From NCBI GenBank assembly GCA_040743155.1, contig JBFLJU010000001.1, forward strand, positions 248,001-312,000: a stretch of 64,000 nucleotides of DNA, in the 5' to 3' direction. A program made the translations under genes and the position numbers. This DNA is from Cycloclasticus sp. Its GTDB lineage: Bacteria; Pseudomonadota; Gammaproteobacteria; Methylococcales; Cycloclasticaceae. Position 1 is the first letter of the stretch. Every line of letters starts with the position of its first letter. The notes under the pieces were generated by a model, which worked only from the letters and a program-made list of their open reading frames with translations, was not told the origin of the DNA and did not search any database. Below are positions 1-9,023 of this stretch, one piece after another.

Positions 1-596
1 AACAGGGCACGCCTGTGCAGATATCAGAAATGGTGTCACAAGGTAAAGTTGATTTAGCTATTGCGACAGAGGCTATCGAGCTTTTTGATAACTTGATTAT
101 GCTTCCTTGTTATTCGTGGGATCGTTGTATTTTGGTGCCAAAAGGGCATGAACTCACAAAAATTAATCGTTTATCTCTACGGGAGGTTGCCCAGCACCCT
201 TTAATTACTTATGTATTTGGTTTTACCGGCCGCTCTAAACTTGATGATGCATTTAAGGCTGAAAACCTTAGCCCAAATGTCGCGTTAACAGCCGTTGATG
301 CTGATGTGATTAAAACCTATGTGCGGCTTGGATTGGGTGTGGGAATTGTTGCTCGTATGGCATATGACGAGAAATTGGATGAAGATTTGGTAGCCCTTGA
401 TGCGAGCCACTTATTTGGTAAAAGCGTGACCAAGATAGGTATCCGTAAAGATACCTTTTTAAGGGGCTATATGTATGAATTTATTCGTTTATTTGCGCCT
501 CATTTAACACAAGATGTCATTAATACGGCAATGCAACTAAAAGAGCAAACGGCGATTAATGCGTTATTTGATGACGTTAGCTTGCCGCATTACTAG
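1..596 (+). CDS. cysB: CysB, LysR-family regulator of cysteine biosynthesis (3' part only)
   Basis: The reading frame is open from the window edge (codons in phase from base 3) to TAG at 594-596, so the N-terminal helix-turn-helix lies outside the window. The remaining ~198 residues match the C-terminal half of a LysR effector domain, starting at the QGTP...Q-I-SEMV stretch typical of CysB, followed by DLAIATEAI and a VLGVGIVAR-like segment. CysB senses O- or N-acetylserine and activates sulfate assimilation genes. It faces cysH tail to tail with 3 bp between the stop codons, which fits a sulfur-assimilation locus. The GTG at 15 is an internal codon, not the start. The related regulator Cbl cannot be excluded without the N-terminus. 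Confidence 0.85.
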   Translation, partial: QGTPVQISEMVSQGKVDLAIATEAIELFDNLIMLPCYSWDRCILVPKGHELTKINRLSLREVAQHPLITYVFGFTGRSKLDDAFKAENLSPNVALTAVDADVIKTYVRLGLGVGIVARMAYDEKLDEDLVALDASHLFGKSVTKIGIRKDTFLRGYMYEFIRLFAPHLTQDVINTAMQLKEQTAINALFDDVSLPHY

Positions 597-599
597 TCA

Positions 600-1316
600 T
601 TAACTTGGTTTTGTTAAACTAGAATGTAGGCCGCATTCTTTACTATCGGCTTCTTCCCACCACCAGCGACCTTCTCTGGGATCTTGGTGGGGCAGAGTTG
701 GGCGCGTGCATGGCTCGCAACCAATGCTAATAAATCCCTTGTTGTGTAATGGGTTAAATGGTACTTCAAGTGCACGGATATACGACCATACCTCTTCAGA
801 ACTCCAGTGACACAAGGGGTTAAACTTTAGTAGTTCACCTTCTATGCCTTCAAACGCAGAATCTATTTCTACAATAGGGAGGCTATCACGAGTAGCCTTA
901 CTTTGATCTCGGCGTTGCCCTGTAATCCAACCGGATAAAGTCGTTAGATGCCGCTTTAGAGGTTCTACCTTTCTAATGCCACAACATTCCTTATGGCCGT
1001 CTTGATAAAAGCTAAATAAACCTTTCTCTGCGGTCATCTTTTCTAAGCTAACTTGGTTTGGCGATAGTACGGTTATTTGAATCTTGTAATGATCCATCAC
1101 AGTTTGAATGAACTGGTATGTTTCTGGGTGTAGGCGCCCTGTATCTAAGGTGAAGACACTTGGCTCTAGCCCAAGTTTACACGCCATATCTATTAGTACG
1201 ACATCTTCGGCGCCACTGAATGAAATAGCTAGGTTGTTATTACTAGCGTAAATTGTCTTAAGAATCTCTCGGGGTTGTTTATTATCGAGTTGATCTTGCA
1301 GTGTTTGAATGTTCAT
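600..1316 (-). CDS. cysH: Adenylylsulfate (APS) reductase, CysH family, [4Fe-4S] type
   Basis: The 238-residue protein belongs to the CysH family, which reduces activated sulfate to sulfite using thioredoxin. Two paired cysteines, C111-C112 and C200-x-x-C203, are the [4Fe-4S] ligands that distinguish APS reductases from PAPS reductases; enterobacterial CysH lacks them. The catalytic Cys lies in the C-terminal ECGLH motif (C228), and the SFSGAEDVV loop at about 32-40 is the nucleotide-binding region. The enzyme is therefore expected to use APS directly, without APS kinase. It is convergent with cysB. The start is ATG at 1316, and no strong Shine-Dalgarno is visible. The AT-rich 134 bp between it and gshA presumably hold its promoter. 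Confidence 0.9.
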   Translation of the reverse strand: MNIQTLQDQLDNKQPREILKTIYASNNNLAISFSGAEDVVLIDMACKLGLEPSVFTLDTGRLHPETYQFIQTVMDHYKIQITVLSPNQVSLEKMTAEKGLFSFYQDGHKECCGIRKVEPLKRHLTTLSGWITGQRRDQSKATRDSLPIVEIDSAFEGIEGELLKFNPLCHWSSEEVWSYIRALEVPFNPLHNKGFISIGCEPCTRPTLPHQDPREGRWWWEEADSKECGLHSSLTKPS

Positions 1317-1450
1317 GCCATTGATTACAGTATTTTTGTTGGATTAAGTGTAACAAACATCGTATATTTCAAAAATTCTAAATTGAGATATCAATAGAAG
1401 TAATGGTGCTCAGCAGTAGTAAAGTGGATGTGTTAATTACTCGGTAATTG

Positions 1451-3022
1451 TTAGGTTTGAGAGAAGTAGTGTTGTAGGAACTGATCAAAGTCTATCGTGT
1501 CGCTTTCTTCTATAAGGCGTTGTTCTTTGATTGATTGTTGGCTAGCTTGTTCAAAACACCGCTGTTGTTCATCCGCTAAGTTTCTTTTGTTAAAGAGTTC
1601 ATGATGCTTATTTGCTTGCTGCATAGCGAACTTGAAGAAGGGCAGGTTCTGTTCCTTCATGGATTTTAAAACCATTGCAGATGGGGTGAGTTCTACATTA
1701 TTTAATTTGGCTATTTGCGCATTAAGGGATGCTGTGTAGGGTTTCGATGTATCGTCTGCATCAAGAATATTGCAGAGATCTAGCATTTCTTGGCAGATCT
1801 CTAAGCCCCAAGTTTTCAAACTAGCAGACTCTCCTTGACGACGCAGTAATAAACCATCTTTACGTCCTTCTGATGCGACCAGTGTTAGATTTTTATCAAC
1901 GCAGGCTTTATCCTCAGCTGATAGTGACGGGCTGTCTGTTAATAAACAGAAAATCATAAAGGCTTCTAAAAAGCACAGTTGTTGTTCACTGATGCCGGCA
2001 GGGTCAAAAGGGTTTAAGTCAACTGAGCGTAATTCAACATAACGAACGCCTCGTTTTTTTAATGCTTCACTAGGGCGTTCACCTGATTTAGTCAGCTGTT
2101 TTGGTCGTACGTTGCTGTAATACTCGTTTTCAATTTGTAAAATATTGGCGTTAAGCTGTTGGTGTTGCCCAGCATTATCTTTGATGCCTAATTTTTCATA
2201 GTCAGCGGTAGGTGTTTGTGTTGCGGCCACTAATCGGCTGAGATAATCATCAAGGCTGTTATATGAAATATTGATGTCGGATTGACTGTCGTTCTTATAG
2301 CCAATATCGCTCATTCTTAAAGACGTGCAGTAGGGCTTATAGAGCGTTCCTTGGTCAAATTCCTCAAATAAGTGGCTCTGCCCTTTAACGAATGATTTAC
2401 AAATTGCAGGTGATGCTCCAAACAGGTATAAAACCAACCAGCCATAACGGTGTAGGTTGCGGGTCATATCCATGTAGGATTGAGAAATGAAATCTTGTTC
2501 AGTCTGTGTATCTTGTTCAATTGACTGATAAATTGGCCAAAATTTTTCCGGTAAGGAATAATTAAAATGTATACCAGCAATCGCTTGCATACTTCTGCCA
2601 TAGCGGTGCCATAAGCCAATGCGATATACGTGTTTCATCTTTCCGATATTTGAATCACCGTAATTCGCGATTGGGATACTCATGTCGCCGTCAACAAGGC
2701 ACGGCATGCTCGTTCCCCAAAGCATTTCATCACCCAAATGTTGATAGGTATAAGAATGCACGGCTTCCATGAAATTTAATGTTTCAGCTGCCTTACTAAA
2801 AGGCGGTGTAATAAACTCAAGTAATGCTTCTGAGTAATCGGTGGTGATGTAGGGGTTTGTTAGTGCCGAACCAAGCCCTTTAGGGTGGGGTGTTTGAGAA
2901 ATTTTTCCTTGAGGGTTTACGCGTAAACTTTCCTTTTCAATACCTTTTAAACCACCGCACAGTACGCTGCTTTGTTGGTTATTTATGAAGTTTTTGAGCC
3001 TGTTTCGTATGCGCGAGTACAA
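1451..3022 (-). CDS. gshA: Glutamate-cysteine ligase (glutathione synthesis step 1)
   Basis: The 523-residue product matches the proteobacterial GshA family, which joins L-glutamate and L-cysteine with ATP. Recognisable segments are GIEKESLRV near the N-terminus, the ITTDYSEALLEFITPP substrate/metal-site block at about 60-75, and YVELRSVDLNPFDP at about 327-340. Length is usual for the family (about 520). The start is a TTG at 3022. No ATG lies between it and the conserved GIEKESLRV region, and a GGTAGG Shine-Dalgarno sits 6 nt upstream, so TTG is probably real. The second enzyme, gshB, is not in the window. The gene is divergent from the nuclease gene at 3114. Confidence 0.93.
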   Translation of the reverse strand: MYSRIRNRLKNFINNQQSSVLCGGLKGIEKESLRVNPQGKISQTPHPKGLGSALTNPYITTDYSEALLEFITPPFSKAAETLNFMEAVHSYTYQHLGDEMLWGTSMPCLVDGDMSIPIANYGDSNIGKMKHVYRIGLWHRYGRSMQAIAGIHFNYSLPEKFWPIYQSIEQDTQTEQDFISQSYMDMTRNLHRYGWLVLYLFGASPAICKSFVKGQSHLFEEFDQGTLYKPYCTSLRMSDIGYKNDSQSDINISYNSLDDYLSRLVAATQTPTADYEKLGIKDNAGQHQQLNANILQIENEYYSNVRPKQLTKSGERPSEALKKRGVRYVELRSVDLNPFDPAGISEQQLCFLEAFMIFCLLTDSPSLSAEDKACVDKNLTLVASEGRKDGLLLRRQGESASLKTWGLEICQEMLDLCNILDADDTSKPYTASLNAQIAKLNNVELTPSAMVLKSMKEQNLPFFKFAMQQANKHHELFNKRNLADEQQRCFEQASQQSIKEQRLIEESDTIDFDQFLQHYFSQT

Positions 3023-3113
3023 CGTAAACCTACCTGTTATGATTAAGCGTAAAAAATAATGGCTATGGATACCACTATAGCGGCGTTAATTATAGGCTAA
3101 CGAATGGCGCAAC

Positions 3114-3908
3114 ATGTTAATTGATCAGGTTAAAAAACAAATAATAGTAAGGCAGAGTGATCGAACTCACGTAAATGGATTCTTGCTCCTGATGTTTTTA
3201 TTGTTGGCTTTTGGGCATAACTCCAATGCATATGCTAAAAAATTAATTAAAGTTGTTAGCGTTATTGATGGTGATACCGTCGTTTTATTGGGTGGACAGA
3301 AAGTTCGTTTCTTGGGTATTAATACGCCGGAAATAGGTTATCGCGGTAAGCCAAGTGAAGCCGGAGCAGTGACTGCAAAAGAGTACTTAAAGACACTAGT
3401 TCTACATAAAAAGGTTTATATAGAGCGAGATATTGAAAGAGAAGACCATTATGGGCGAACGCTGGCATATATCTTTTTAGAAGATGGGCTAAATATTAAT
3501 TTAGCGCTGGTTCGTCGTGGTGTGGCTACCTTAAGTCTTCACCCGCCAAACCTTAAATACGCAAAGAGTCTCCAGTTCGCTCAACATCAAGCTGAAGAAA
3601 GTCGGCTAGGGCTTTGGGCGCTAGAGGCTTATCAGGCTAAGAAAGTGGAGCTTATTGCAGATAAGAAACTAACAACATGGGGGCGGTTTTATGCGCGAGT
3701 TCAGAAAGTATCGCACTCAAAGAAAGGCAGTAAACTGTGGCTGAATACAACAACATATGTTTGGATTAGTGTGGCTAATAAGCGGTATTTTCCTGAACTT
3801 GCCCGTTATAAAGGGCGGCGGGTTGAAATTCGGGGCTGGCCAAGAAAGAGGGGAAAGAATTGGTCAATCAGCGCCATTCATTCAAGTCAATTATTGATAA
3901 AACCTTAA
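3114..3908 (+). CDS. Secreted thermonuclease-like (SNase-fold) protein
   Basis: A hydrophobic segment at about residues 22-40 ending in NAYA looks like a signal or anchor sequence, so the protein is probably exported. Residues about 45-168 form a staphylococcal-nuclease-type domain. DGDT supplies a calcium-ligand Asp, the arginine in KVRFLGINTPE and its final Glu match the catalytic Arg35/Glu43, and DHYGRTLAYI matches the Arg87 region. The residue equivalent to Asp40 is Asn (GINTPE), a common family variant. A basic C-terminal ~90 residues resembles a second OB-like nucleic-acid-binding fold. Substrate is unknown; extracellular DNA or RNA degradation is plausible. Start uncertain: another Met lies further in (M27). 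Confidence 0.75.
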   Translation: MLIDQVKKQIIVRQSDRTHVNGFLLLMFLLLAFGHNSNAYAKKLIKVVSVIDGDTVVLLGGQKVRFLGINTPEIGYRGKPSEAGAVTAKEYLKTLVLHKKVYIERDIEREDHYGRTLAYIFLEDGLNINLALVRRGVATLSLHPPNLKYAKSLQFAQHQAEESRLGLWALEAYQAKKVELIADKKLTTWGRFYARVQKVSHSKKGSKLWLNTTTYVWISVANKRYFPELARYKGRRVEIRGWPRKRGKNWSISAIHSSQLLIKP

Positions 3909-3956
3909 AGCAGGCTAGTCAAGCTTGAATCAAAGTAACTGCGTGAGTTGGCGGTA

Positions 3957-5225
3957 TCAGAAGAGTGCGGAAAAGGGTTGTACTTGCACCCATTCACCTT
4001 CTTTGATGGATGATCGTTCGTGTTCGAGAATGATAAAGGCGTTGGCGTCACTCATGGATTTTAAAATTCCCGAGCCCTGTTGGCCAGTTGTGCTAACTTG
4101 CCATTCGTCGTCAATCCCTTTTGATAAAATGCCGCGTTGAAATTCTGTGCGACCTGAAATTTTACGAATCGACTGAGTACACTTAGCCTTAATCATTGGC
4201 GCTATCAAAGGTGTTGTTAGCCCCATCATTTTTTGTAAGCACGGCAAAGCAAACTGATAAAAGGTGACCATGACGGCAACCGGGTTGCCGGGTAAACCAA
4301 AGAATATTGCGTCGCCAATGTTGCCAAAGGCGATGGGCCGTCCCGGTTTCATCGCAACTTTCCAAAAGTTAATTGAGCCGGCCTCTGACAGCACTTGTTT
4401 GGTGTAATCAGCTTCACCAACCGAGACCCCACCAGAGGTAAAAATGACATCGGCGCTTTTTGATGCCAGCTCAAATGCGTTGCGTAATTTATCAGGCTCA
4501 TCAGCGATGACCCCCATGTCTAAAACGCTGCAACCTATTTTCTTTAATGCCGACATGATGCTGTAGCGATTACTGTCGTAGATACAACCTTCGCGTGGCG
4601 CATCACCAATACTCAGCACTTCATCGCCGGTTGAAAAGACGGCGACGACTAAGGGTGTTTTCACCTGAAATTCTGCGATACCCAGTGATGCTATTAAGCC
4701 AATTTGCGGTGGCGTTAATTTGGTGCCGGCTTGTAAAATTGTTTGACCGCTTTGGATATCTTCACCTGCTTGCCGAACGTTTTGACCGGCATTATGACGA
4801 GCATCGATATGAATTTTGTTGCCGTGAACTTCCACGTGTTCTTGCATAATGACCGTATCGGCCAAGTCGGGCATTTGGGCACCGGTCATTATCTGAATAC
4901 AATCGCCTGCTTGTAAATCGCCTTTATGGGGGTGGCCAGCAACGACGCGGCCAACAATGCTCAGCCTAGCTATTTCGCCGCTCGCCGGTAGGTCTGCTTG
5001 CATCATGGCATATCCATCAACCGCTGCATTACGATGCGAAGGGACGTTGATGGGTGAAACGATGGATTTGTCGAGAACTCTATCAACGGCAGTTGTTAAG
5101 TGAACCTGTTCACCGCCGGTTCGTTCTGATACGGCGCTTAACATATGGTGTAGGGCGTTTTCGACCGTTAATGTGCCTTGCTCATTTTCATCGTCGCAAC
5201 TGTTTTGTACGTTTAAGGTGGTCAT
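3957..5225 (-). CDS. moeA: Molybdopterin molybdenumtransferase MoeA
   Basis: The 422-residue protein has the full MoeA layout: VPSHRNAAVDGYAM near residue 65, QIMTGAQMP near 110, the MogA-like domain with FSTGDEVL and FTSGGVSVGEADY, then PGRPIAFG and FGLPGNPVAVMVTF, and a C-terminal beta-barrel. MoeA inserts molybdate (or tungstate) into adenylylated molybdopterin. It is the last gene of a tight operon with tupABC: its ATG lies 1 bp after the tupC stop. This pairing suggests it handles tungstate brought in by that transporter, although MoeA serves molybdenum enzymes in most bacteria. No other cofactor-synthesis gene is in the window. Confidence 0.93.
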   Translation of the reverse strand: MTTLNVQNSCDDENEQGTLTVENALHHMLSAVSERTGGEQVHLTTAVDRVLDKSIVSPINVPSHRNAAVDGYAMMQADLPASGEIARLSIVGRVVAGHPHKGDLQAGDCIQIMTGAQMPDLADTVIMQEHVEVHGNKIHIDARHNAGQNVRQAGEDIQSGQTILQAGTKLTPPQIGLIASLGIAEFQVKTPLVVAVFSTGDEVLSIGDAPREGCIYDSNRYSIMSALKKIGCSVLDMGVIADEPDKLRNAFELASKSADVIFTSGGVSVGEADYTKQVLSEAGSINFWKVAMKPGRPIAFGNIGDAIFFGLPGNPVAVMVTFYQFALPCLQKMMGLTTPLIAPMIKAKCTQSIRKISGRTEFQRGILSKGIDDEWQVSTTGQQGSGILKSMSDANAFIILEHERSSIKEGEWVQVQPFSALF

Positions 5226-5226
5226 C

Positions 5227-5937
5227 TTATGAGTTGTTCTTTGCTGGATTTAATATGGTCACTTTATCTGAATGAGTAGGGCGTTTAATGACGTTGATTT
5301 GGCCATTTTCAATGTGCAAGTGGCGGTCGGCAATATGCTCCACAGTATGTGTTTCGTGACTGCTGATCATAATCGTAATGCCTTCGGCTTTGAGTCGTTG
5401 TAATAAGAGGCTAGTTTGCTGTTTTGCATCGGTATCCATGCTAGCGGTTGGCTCGTCAAGTAATAAGAGCCGCGGCGATAAAATACGCGCGCGAGTGAGC
5501 GCAACGCGTTGCTTTTCACCGCCCGATAATTTTTTTGCTGGACGGTGGGCAAGGTGCGATAGGTCGGCCCAATCTAAGGCTTGCATCACTTTTTGGTGAG
5601 CGTTCGCTTTGTTTTCACCCGACCGGTATAAGCCGTAAGCAATGTTATCGGCGACACTGGCATCAAACAAATAGGGTTGTTGATGTAAATAAATAATATC
5701 TTTTTGGATATAGGGTTTAGCTTGTTGCCAAGACATATCCAAACCCTGGTAATGAATGTGGGTAGATTTCGGCTTTAATAGGCCGCTCATAATCTTGAAT
5801 AAGGTGGTTTTGCCCGAGCCATTTTTACCTGTTAGCAAGGTGCATTGATGGGCCTGCACGGTTAGGTGGTCGATGTCTAGAATCGATTTTCCTGACAAAG
5901 TAATCGTGATGTTCTTATAGTCGATTAAGTTGCTCAT
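5227..5937 (-). CDS. tupC: Tungstate ABC transporter ATP-binding protein
   Basis: This 236-residue ABC ATPase has Walker A (LTGKNGSGKTTLFK, about 35-48), the signature KLSGGEKQR (about 138), Walker B LLLLDEPTASMD and an H-loop SSHETH. It energises uptake through the TupB permease. The gene lies between tupB (2 bp away) and moeA (1 bp away) in the same direction, so translation is probably coupled. Assignment to tungstate rather than molybdate rests on the neighbouring TupA-type binding protein, not on this ATPase itself. Confidence 0.88.
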   Translation of the reverse strand: MSNLIDYKNITITLSGKSILDIDHLTVQAHQCTLLTGKNGSGKTTLFKIMSGLLKPKSTHIHYQGLDMSWQQAKPYIQKDIIYLHQQPYLFDASVADNIAYGLYRSGENKANAHQKVMQALDWADLSHLAHRPAKKLSGGEKQRVALTRARILSPRLLLLDEPTASMDTDAKQQTSLLLQRLKAEGITIMISSHETHTVEHIADRHLHIENGQINVIKRPTHSDKVTILNPAKNNS

Positions 5938-5939
5938 GC

Positions 5940-6635
5940 TTACAGTTCGCCCTTACCTTGAAAGATGGATACACCGGCATTCAAACTTAAGGATAGCACG
6001 AGTAAGACCATGCCCAGAGCAATGCCTTGAGCAAACTCGCCTTTGCTTGTTTCTAAGGCAATGGCGGTGGGAATGTTGCGCGTTGCGTGAAGGATATTTC
6101 CACCAACCATCATAGACGAGCCGATTTCAGCCACTACTCGCCCAAAACCCGCAACAACAGCGGCAATTAACCCAAAGCGCACTTCATGCATCAGCGTAAA
6201 AAAGGCTCTCCAAGGCTTCGCACCTAAGGTAATGGCGGTCTCCCATGCGCGTCGATCGGCTGCTTGAAAAGAGGCGTGGGCCATGGCAACCAATAAGGGG
6301 AAACTCAGCATAACTTGTCCAATGATCATGGCTTTGCTGGTAAATAAAAGTCTTAAATCCCCCAGCGGGCCACTGCGAGATAAAATCAGGTACAGCGTTA
6401 AGCCGATGATCACGGCTGGGATTGACATAAATGTATTGAATAAAGAAATGATGGCCCTGCGAAATGGGAATTGGAAAAAAGCGAGAAAAAAAGCAATGAT
6501 CAAGGCAATCGGTGTCGCTATTAAAATGGCCGAAAACGAGACGCCAAAAGATAACGAGATGATTTCCCAAATATCACTATTACCACTGAGCAATAATTGA
6601 AAGGCGGATACGCTGGCCTGGCTTAGGTCATTCAT
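5940..6635 (-). CDS. tupB: Tungstate ABC transporter permease
   Basis: The 231-residue inner-membrane protein has about five hydrophobic helices and the binding-protein-dependent permease EAA-type loop (ITLGAKPWRAFFTLMHEVRFGLIAAVVAGFGR, about 137-168) that contacts the ATPase. TupB/WtpB-family permeases show the same IGxxLYLxLSRSGPLG segment (about 77-92). It overlaps the 3' end of tupA by 8 nt and is 2 bp upstream of tupC. Confidence 0.87.
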   Translation of the reverse strand: MNDLSQASVSAFQLLLSGNSDIWEIISLSFGVSFSAILIATPIALIIAFFLAFFQFPFRRAIISLFNTFMSIPAVIIGLTLYLILSRSGPLGDLRLLFTSKAMIIGQVMLSFPLLVAMAHASFQAADRRAWETAITLGAKPWRAFFTLMHEVRFGLIAAVVAGFGRVVAEIGSSMMVGGNILHATRNIPTAIALETSKGEFAQGIALGMVLLVLSLSLNAGVSIFQGKGEL

Positions 6636-7464
6636 TGCTTATGACGTCTTTAATGGCCGTTGGGTAAAACAGGCGTTGCCCACTCTTTTGGAAAGTATCG
6701 ATTAGAGACTGCCCAACAGGTGAGGTTATCCAAGCGATTAAAGCCATGGCTTTAATGTACTGAATGTCTTTATGCAAGGCTGGGTTAACAGCAATAATGC
6801 CATAAGGGTTTTTTAGTAGTACGCCGCCATCATTAAGAATTTTAAGCGATAGTTTGTCTTTATAGGCTAACCATGTGCCGCGGTCAGTTAACGTGTAGGC
6901 GCCTAGCTCGTTAGCCATTAATAATACTTTACCCATGCCTTGGCCTACTTCTTTGTACCAGTCACCACTAGGTTGTATGTTGGCATGTTTCCAAATTGAC
7001 CGTTCTTTTTTGTGGGTGCCAGAATTGTCGCCACGAGAAATAAAGGTCGCTTGATGAGCTGCAATCTTTTTAAGTGCGCCGAGTGTGCTTTTTTTACCGT
7101 TAATGTTGGCAGGATCGTTTGCCGGACCGATGATGACGAAGTCATTTTCCATGACGTCACGCCGGTTAACACCAAAGCCTTCCGCAATAAAAACATCTTC
7201 GGCTTGTCTTGCATGAACCATCACGACATCGGTATCACCACTTCTTGCTATTTGTAATGCCTTGCCTGTACCAACGGCAATAACGTCGACATTAATCCCC
7301 GTGTGTTTGCTGAAGGCCGGCAACAGTTCGGCTAATAAGCCGCTATTTTCGGTACTGGTCGTGGTGGCAAGTCGTAAGGGCTCATCGGCATGAATTGAGG
7401 TGCTAAGCACTAGCGATAGCAGGGCGGTAAATAAAAGCTGTGTTTTCACTAAAATACTATTCAT
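6628..7464 (-). CDS. tupA: Tungstate-binding periplasmic protein TupA
   Basis: From the ATG at 7464 the protein starts with a clean signal peptide ending near SIHA-DEP, followed at residues 34-37 by the TTTS motif (then TENSGLL) characteristic of TupA tungstate-binding proteins. Later blocks DVVMVHARQAEDVFIAEGFG, FISRGDNSGTHKKE and GAYTLTDRGTW are family hallmarks. TupA is known for very tight, tungstate-selective binding. An alternative TTG start at 7506 has an AGAAGG box 8 nt upstream and would add 14 residues before the signal peptide; the sequence does not settle the choice. First gene of tupABC-moeA, divergent from acuI. Confidence 0.88.
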   Translation of the reverse strand: MNSILVKTQLLFTALLSLVLSTSIHADEPLRLATTTSTENSGLLAELLPAFSKHTGINVDVIAVGTGKALQIARSGDTDVVMVHARQAEDVFIAEGFGVNRRDVMENDFVIIGPANDPANINGKKSTLGALKKIAAHQATFISRGDNSGTHKKERSIWKHANIQPSGDWYKEVGQGMGKVLLMANELGAYTLTDRGTWLAYKDKLSLKILNDGGVLLKNPYGIIAVNPALHKDIQYIKAMALIAWITSPVGQSLIDTFQKSGQRLFYPTAIKDVISNE

Positions 7465-7562
7465 ATTGAAAAAATTAATGTTAACGTTGAGCCGCTTAAC
7501 GAGCAAGCAAAAAGCCTTCTTTTATAGCCGAGTTATTAAGCGGTGTGGCTTGTTCGATGAAA

Positions 7563-7583
7563 CTTATCCTGTATAAGGATGAG
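7563..7583. promoter_or_regulatory. Imperfect dyad between tupA and acuI
   Basis: CTTATCC and GGATGAG arms (6 of 7 paired bases) flank a 7-nt spacer in the divergent intergenic region. A TACAAT -10-like box follows at 7586-7591 pointing towards acuI, without a convincing -35. It could be an operator for either gene. The match is short and may be chance. Confidence 0.25.
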
Positions 7584-7621
7584 TGTACAATAATAGAAAA
7601 AATTTAAAGGAGAATAAGGCA

Positions 7622-8614
7622 ATGTCTGAAAGATTTAATGCAATAGTAGCGACTAAGGTTGAGGGCAAAACGAAAGGTCAATTACAACAGTTAACGCTGG
7701 CGGATTTACCCGATGAAGATGTGTTAATTGACGTAGCCTATTCGTCCTTAAATTTCAAAGATGGTTTGGCCGTGTCCGGTAAAAGCCCTATTTGCAAGCG
7801 CTTGCCAATGGTATGTGGCATAGATTTAGCTGGTACGGTACTGGAGTCGACATCTGATAAATACGCAGTGGGCGATTTAGTGTTGGCGAATGGCTATGGA
7901 CTCGGTGAAAAGCATTGGGGTGGTTATAGTCAAAAGGCACGCGTTAATTCTAATTTTCTCGTTAAAGTACCCGCAGAGTTTACGTTGCAAGAAACGATGG
8001 CGATTGGGACGGCGGGCTATACAGCAATGTTATCGGTGTTGATGCTTGAAAGACAGGGTATTAAACCCAGTGATGGCGAAGTACTGGTTACTGGCGCAGC
8101 GGGCGGCGTCGGCTCGGTTGCTATAACGTTATTATCTGGTTTAGGGTATGAGGTTGTTGCGTCAACTGGTCGACCTGAAACACATGCCTATTTGAGTGAT
8201 TTGGGTGCGAGTAGTTTTATAGACCGCGAGGCCTTATCTGTGAAAGGCGAGCCATTAGCAGCAGAAAGATGGGCGGGCGCAGTGGATACAGTAGGTTCGC
8301 AAACGTTAGCAAATGTTATCGCGCAAACTCGTCGAGGTGGTTGTGTTGCTGCTTGTGGTCTTGCGAGTGGTTTTGATTTGCCATCATCCGTTTTCCCCTT
8401 TATTTTGCGGGGTGTAATTTTAGCGGGTATTGATTCTGTGATGGCGAGTATGGATCTACGCGTTCAAGCGTGGGCAAGGTTGGCAACTGATTTACCGAAA
8501 GAAAAAATCAATAATATAAGTCGAGTAGAACCAATGTCTACGATCCCTGCATTAGCTGAACAAATTGTGACAGGGAATATTCGTGGTCGCGTTGTTGTGG
8601 ATGTTAACGCGTGA
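7622..8614 (+). CDS. acuI: Acrylyl-CoA reductase (AcuI/YhdH family), zinc-free MDR oxidoreductase
   Basis: The 330-residue protein is a medium-chain dehydrogenase/reductase of the YhdH/AcuI type. It has SSLNFKDGLAVSGK near the N-terminus, GIDLAGTV, the nucleotide-binding VTGAAGGVGSVAITLL at about 148-163, and the C-terminal NISRVEPMSTIPALAEQIVTGNIRGRVVVDV. AcuI reduces toxic acryloyl-CoA to propionyl-CoA with NADPH, in DMSP or 3-hydroxypropionate metabolism or as a detoxifier. The start at 7622 is set by AAAGGAG 8 nt upstream; the in-frame codon at 7583 has no ribosome site. It stands alone, divergent from tupA. Confidence 0.87.
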   Translation: MSERFNAIVATKVEGKTKGQLQQLTLADLPDEDVLIDVAYSSLNFKDGLAVSGKSPICKRLPMVCGIDLAGTVLESTSDKYAVGDLVLANGYGLGEKHWGGYSQKARVNSNFLVKVPAEFTLQETMAIGTAGYTAMLSVLMLERQGIKPSDGEVLVTGAAGGVGSVAITLLSGLGYEVVASTGRPETHAYLSDLGASSFIDREALSVKGEPLAAERWAGAVDTVGSQTLANVIAQTRRGGCVAACGLASGFDLPSSVFPFILRGVILAGIDSVMASMDLRVQAWARLATDLPKEKINNISRVEPMSTIPALAEQIVTGNIRGRVVVDVNA

Positions 8615-8654
8615 TTCGTATAACGAGAGTTAGCAAGGCCGTTAGAATGCGTTT

Positions 8655-9023
8655 ATGCGCACATATGAACGACAATATGTAAGAGTTGAGTATCCTCGAG
8701 AGGTTCAGCTGACAACAGCTGATAATCTCAAGTTAATAGTGCATTGTGAAAATATTTCTGCCGGTGGTCTGAGTATCAGGTGTGATCAAATAACCGCCGC
8801 AGCGATGATGCCGTTGGGCTACCAGTTAAACCCTAGTAATCCGCTGCTATTATCGATTGAGCTTTGCTTGGATGACGCTAAGTTAGAAGCAACTTGTGGT
8901 ATAAAAAATAGTTACCGTTCAGCCGAAAATTCGTTTTGTTTTAATTTAAAGTTTATAGCGTTTGAAAAAAACAGTCAGCAATGCTTAGACAACTTTATGA
9001 AGAAGCAAAAATTTGATGTATGA
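8655..9023 (+). CDS. PilZ-domain protein (c-di-GMP receptor candidate)
   Basis: A single PilZ domain fills the 122 residues. The R6-x3-R10 motif near the N-terminus and N33-x-S35-x2-G38 are the two c-di-GMP contact motifs; the usual Asp of the second motif is Asn here. Such proteins tie c-di-GMP level to motility, exopolysaccharide or other outputs, but nothing in the context names the target. Its stop overlaps the start of the alkyltransferase-like gene by 4 nt (ATGA), implying co-translation. Confidence 0.8.
   Translation: MRTYERQYVRVEYPREVQLTTADNLKLIVHCENISAGGLSIRCDQITAAAMMPLGYQLNPSNPLLLSIELCLDDAKLEATCGIKNSYRSAENSFCFNLKFIAFEKNSQQCLDNFMKKQKFDV

Noticed and set aside
3925-4140. 71-codon frame on the plus strand opposite the 3' end of moeA
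   Set aside because: Overlaps moeA coding sequence and lacks any recognisable domain.
6184-6570. 128-codon frame overlapping tupB on the same strand
   Set aside because: Out-of-frame shadow of the conserved permease, with no family resemblance.
7465-7621. Possible molybdenum-cofactor riboswitch or ModE site before tupA
   Set aside because: No extended structured leader and no ModE-like palindrome could be identified; only a short imperfect dyad on the acuI side.
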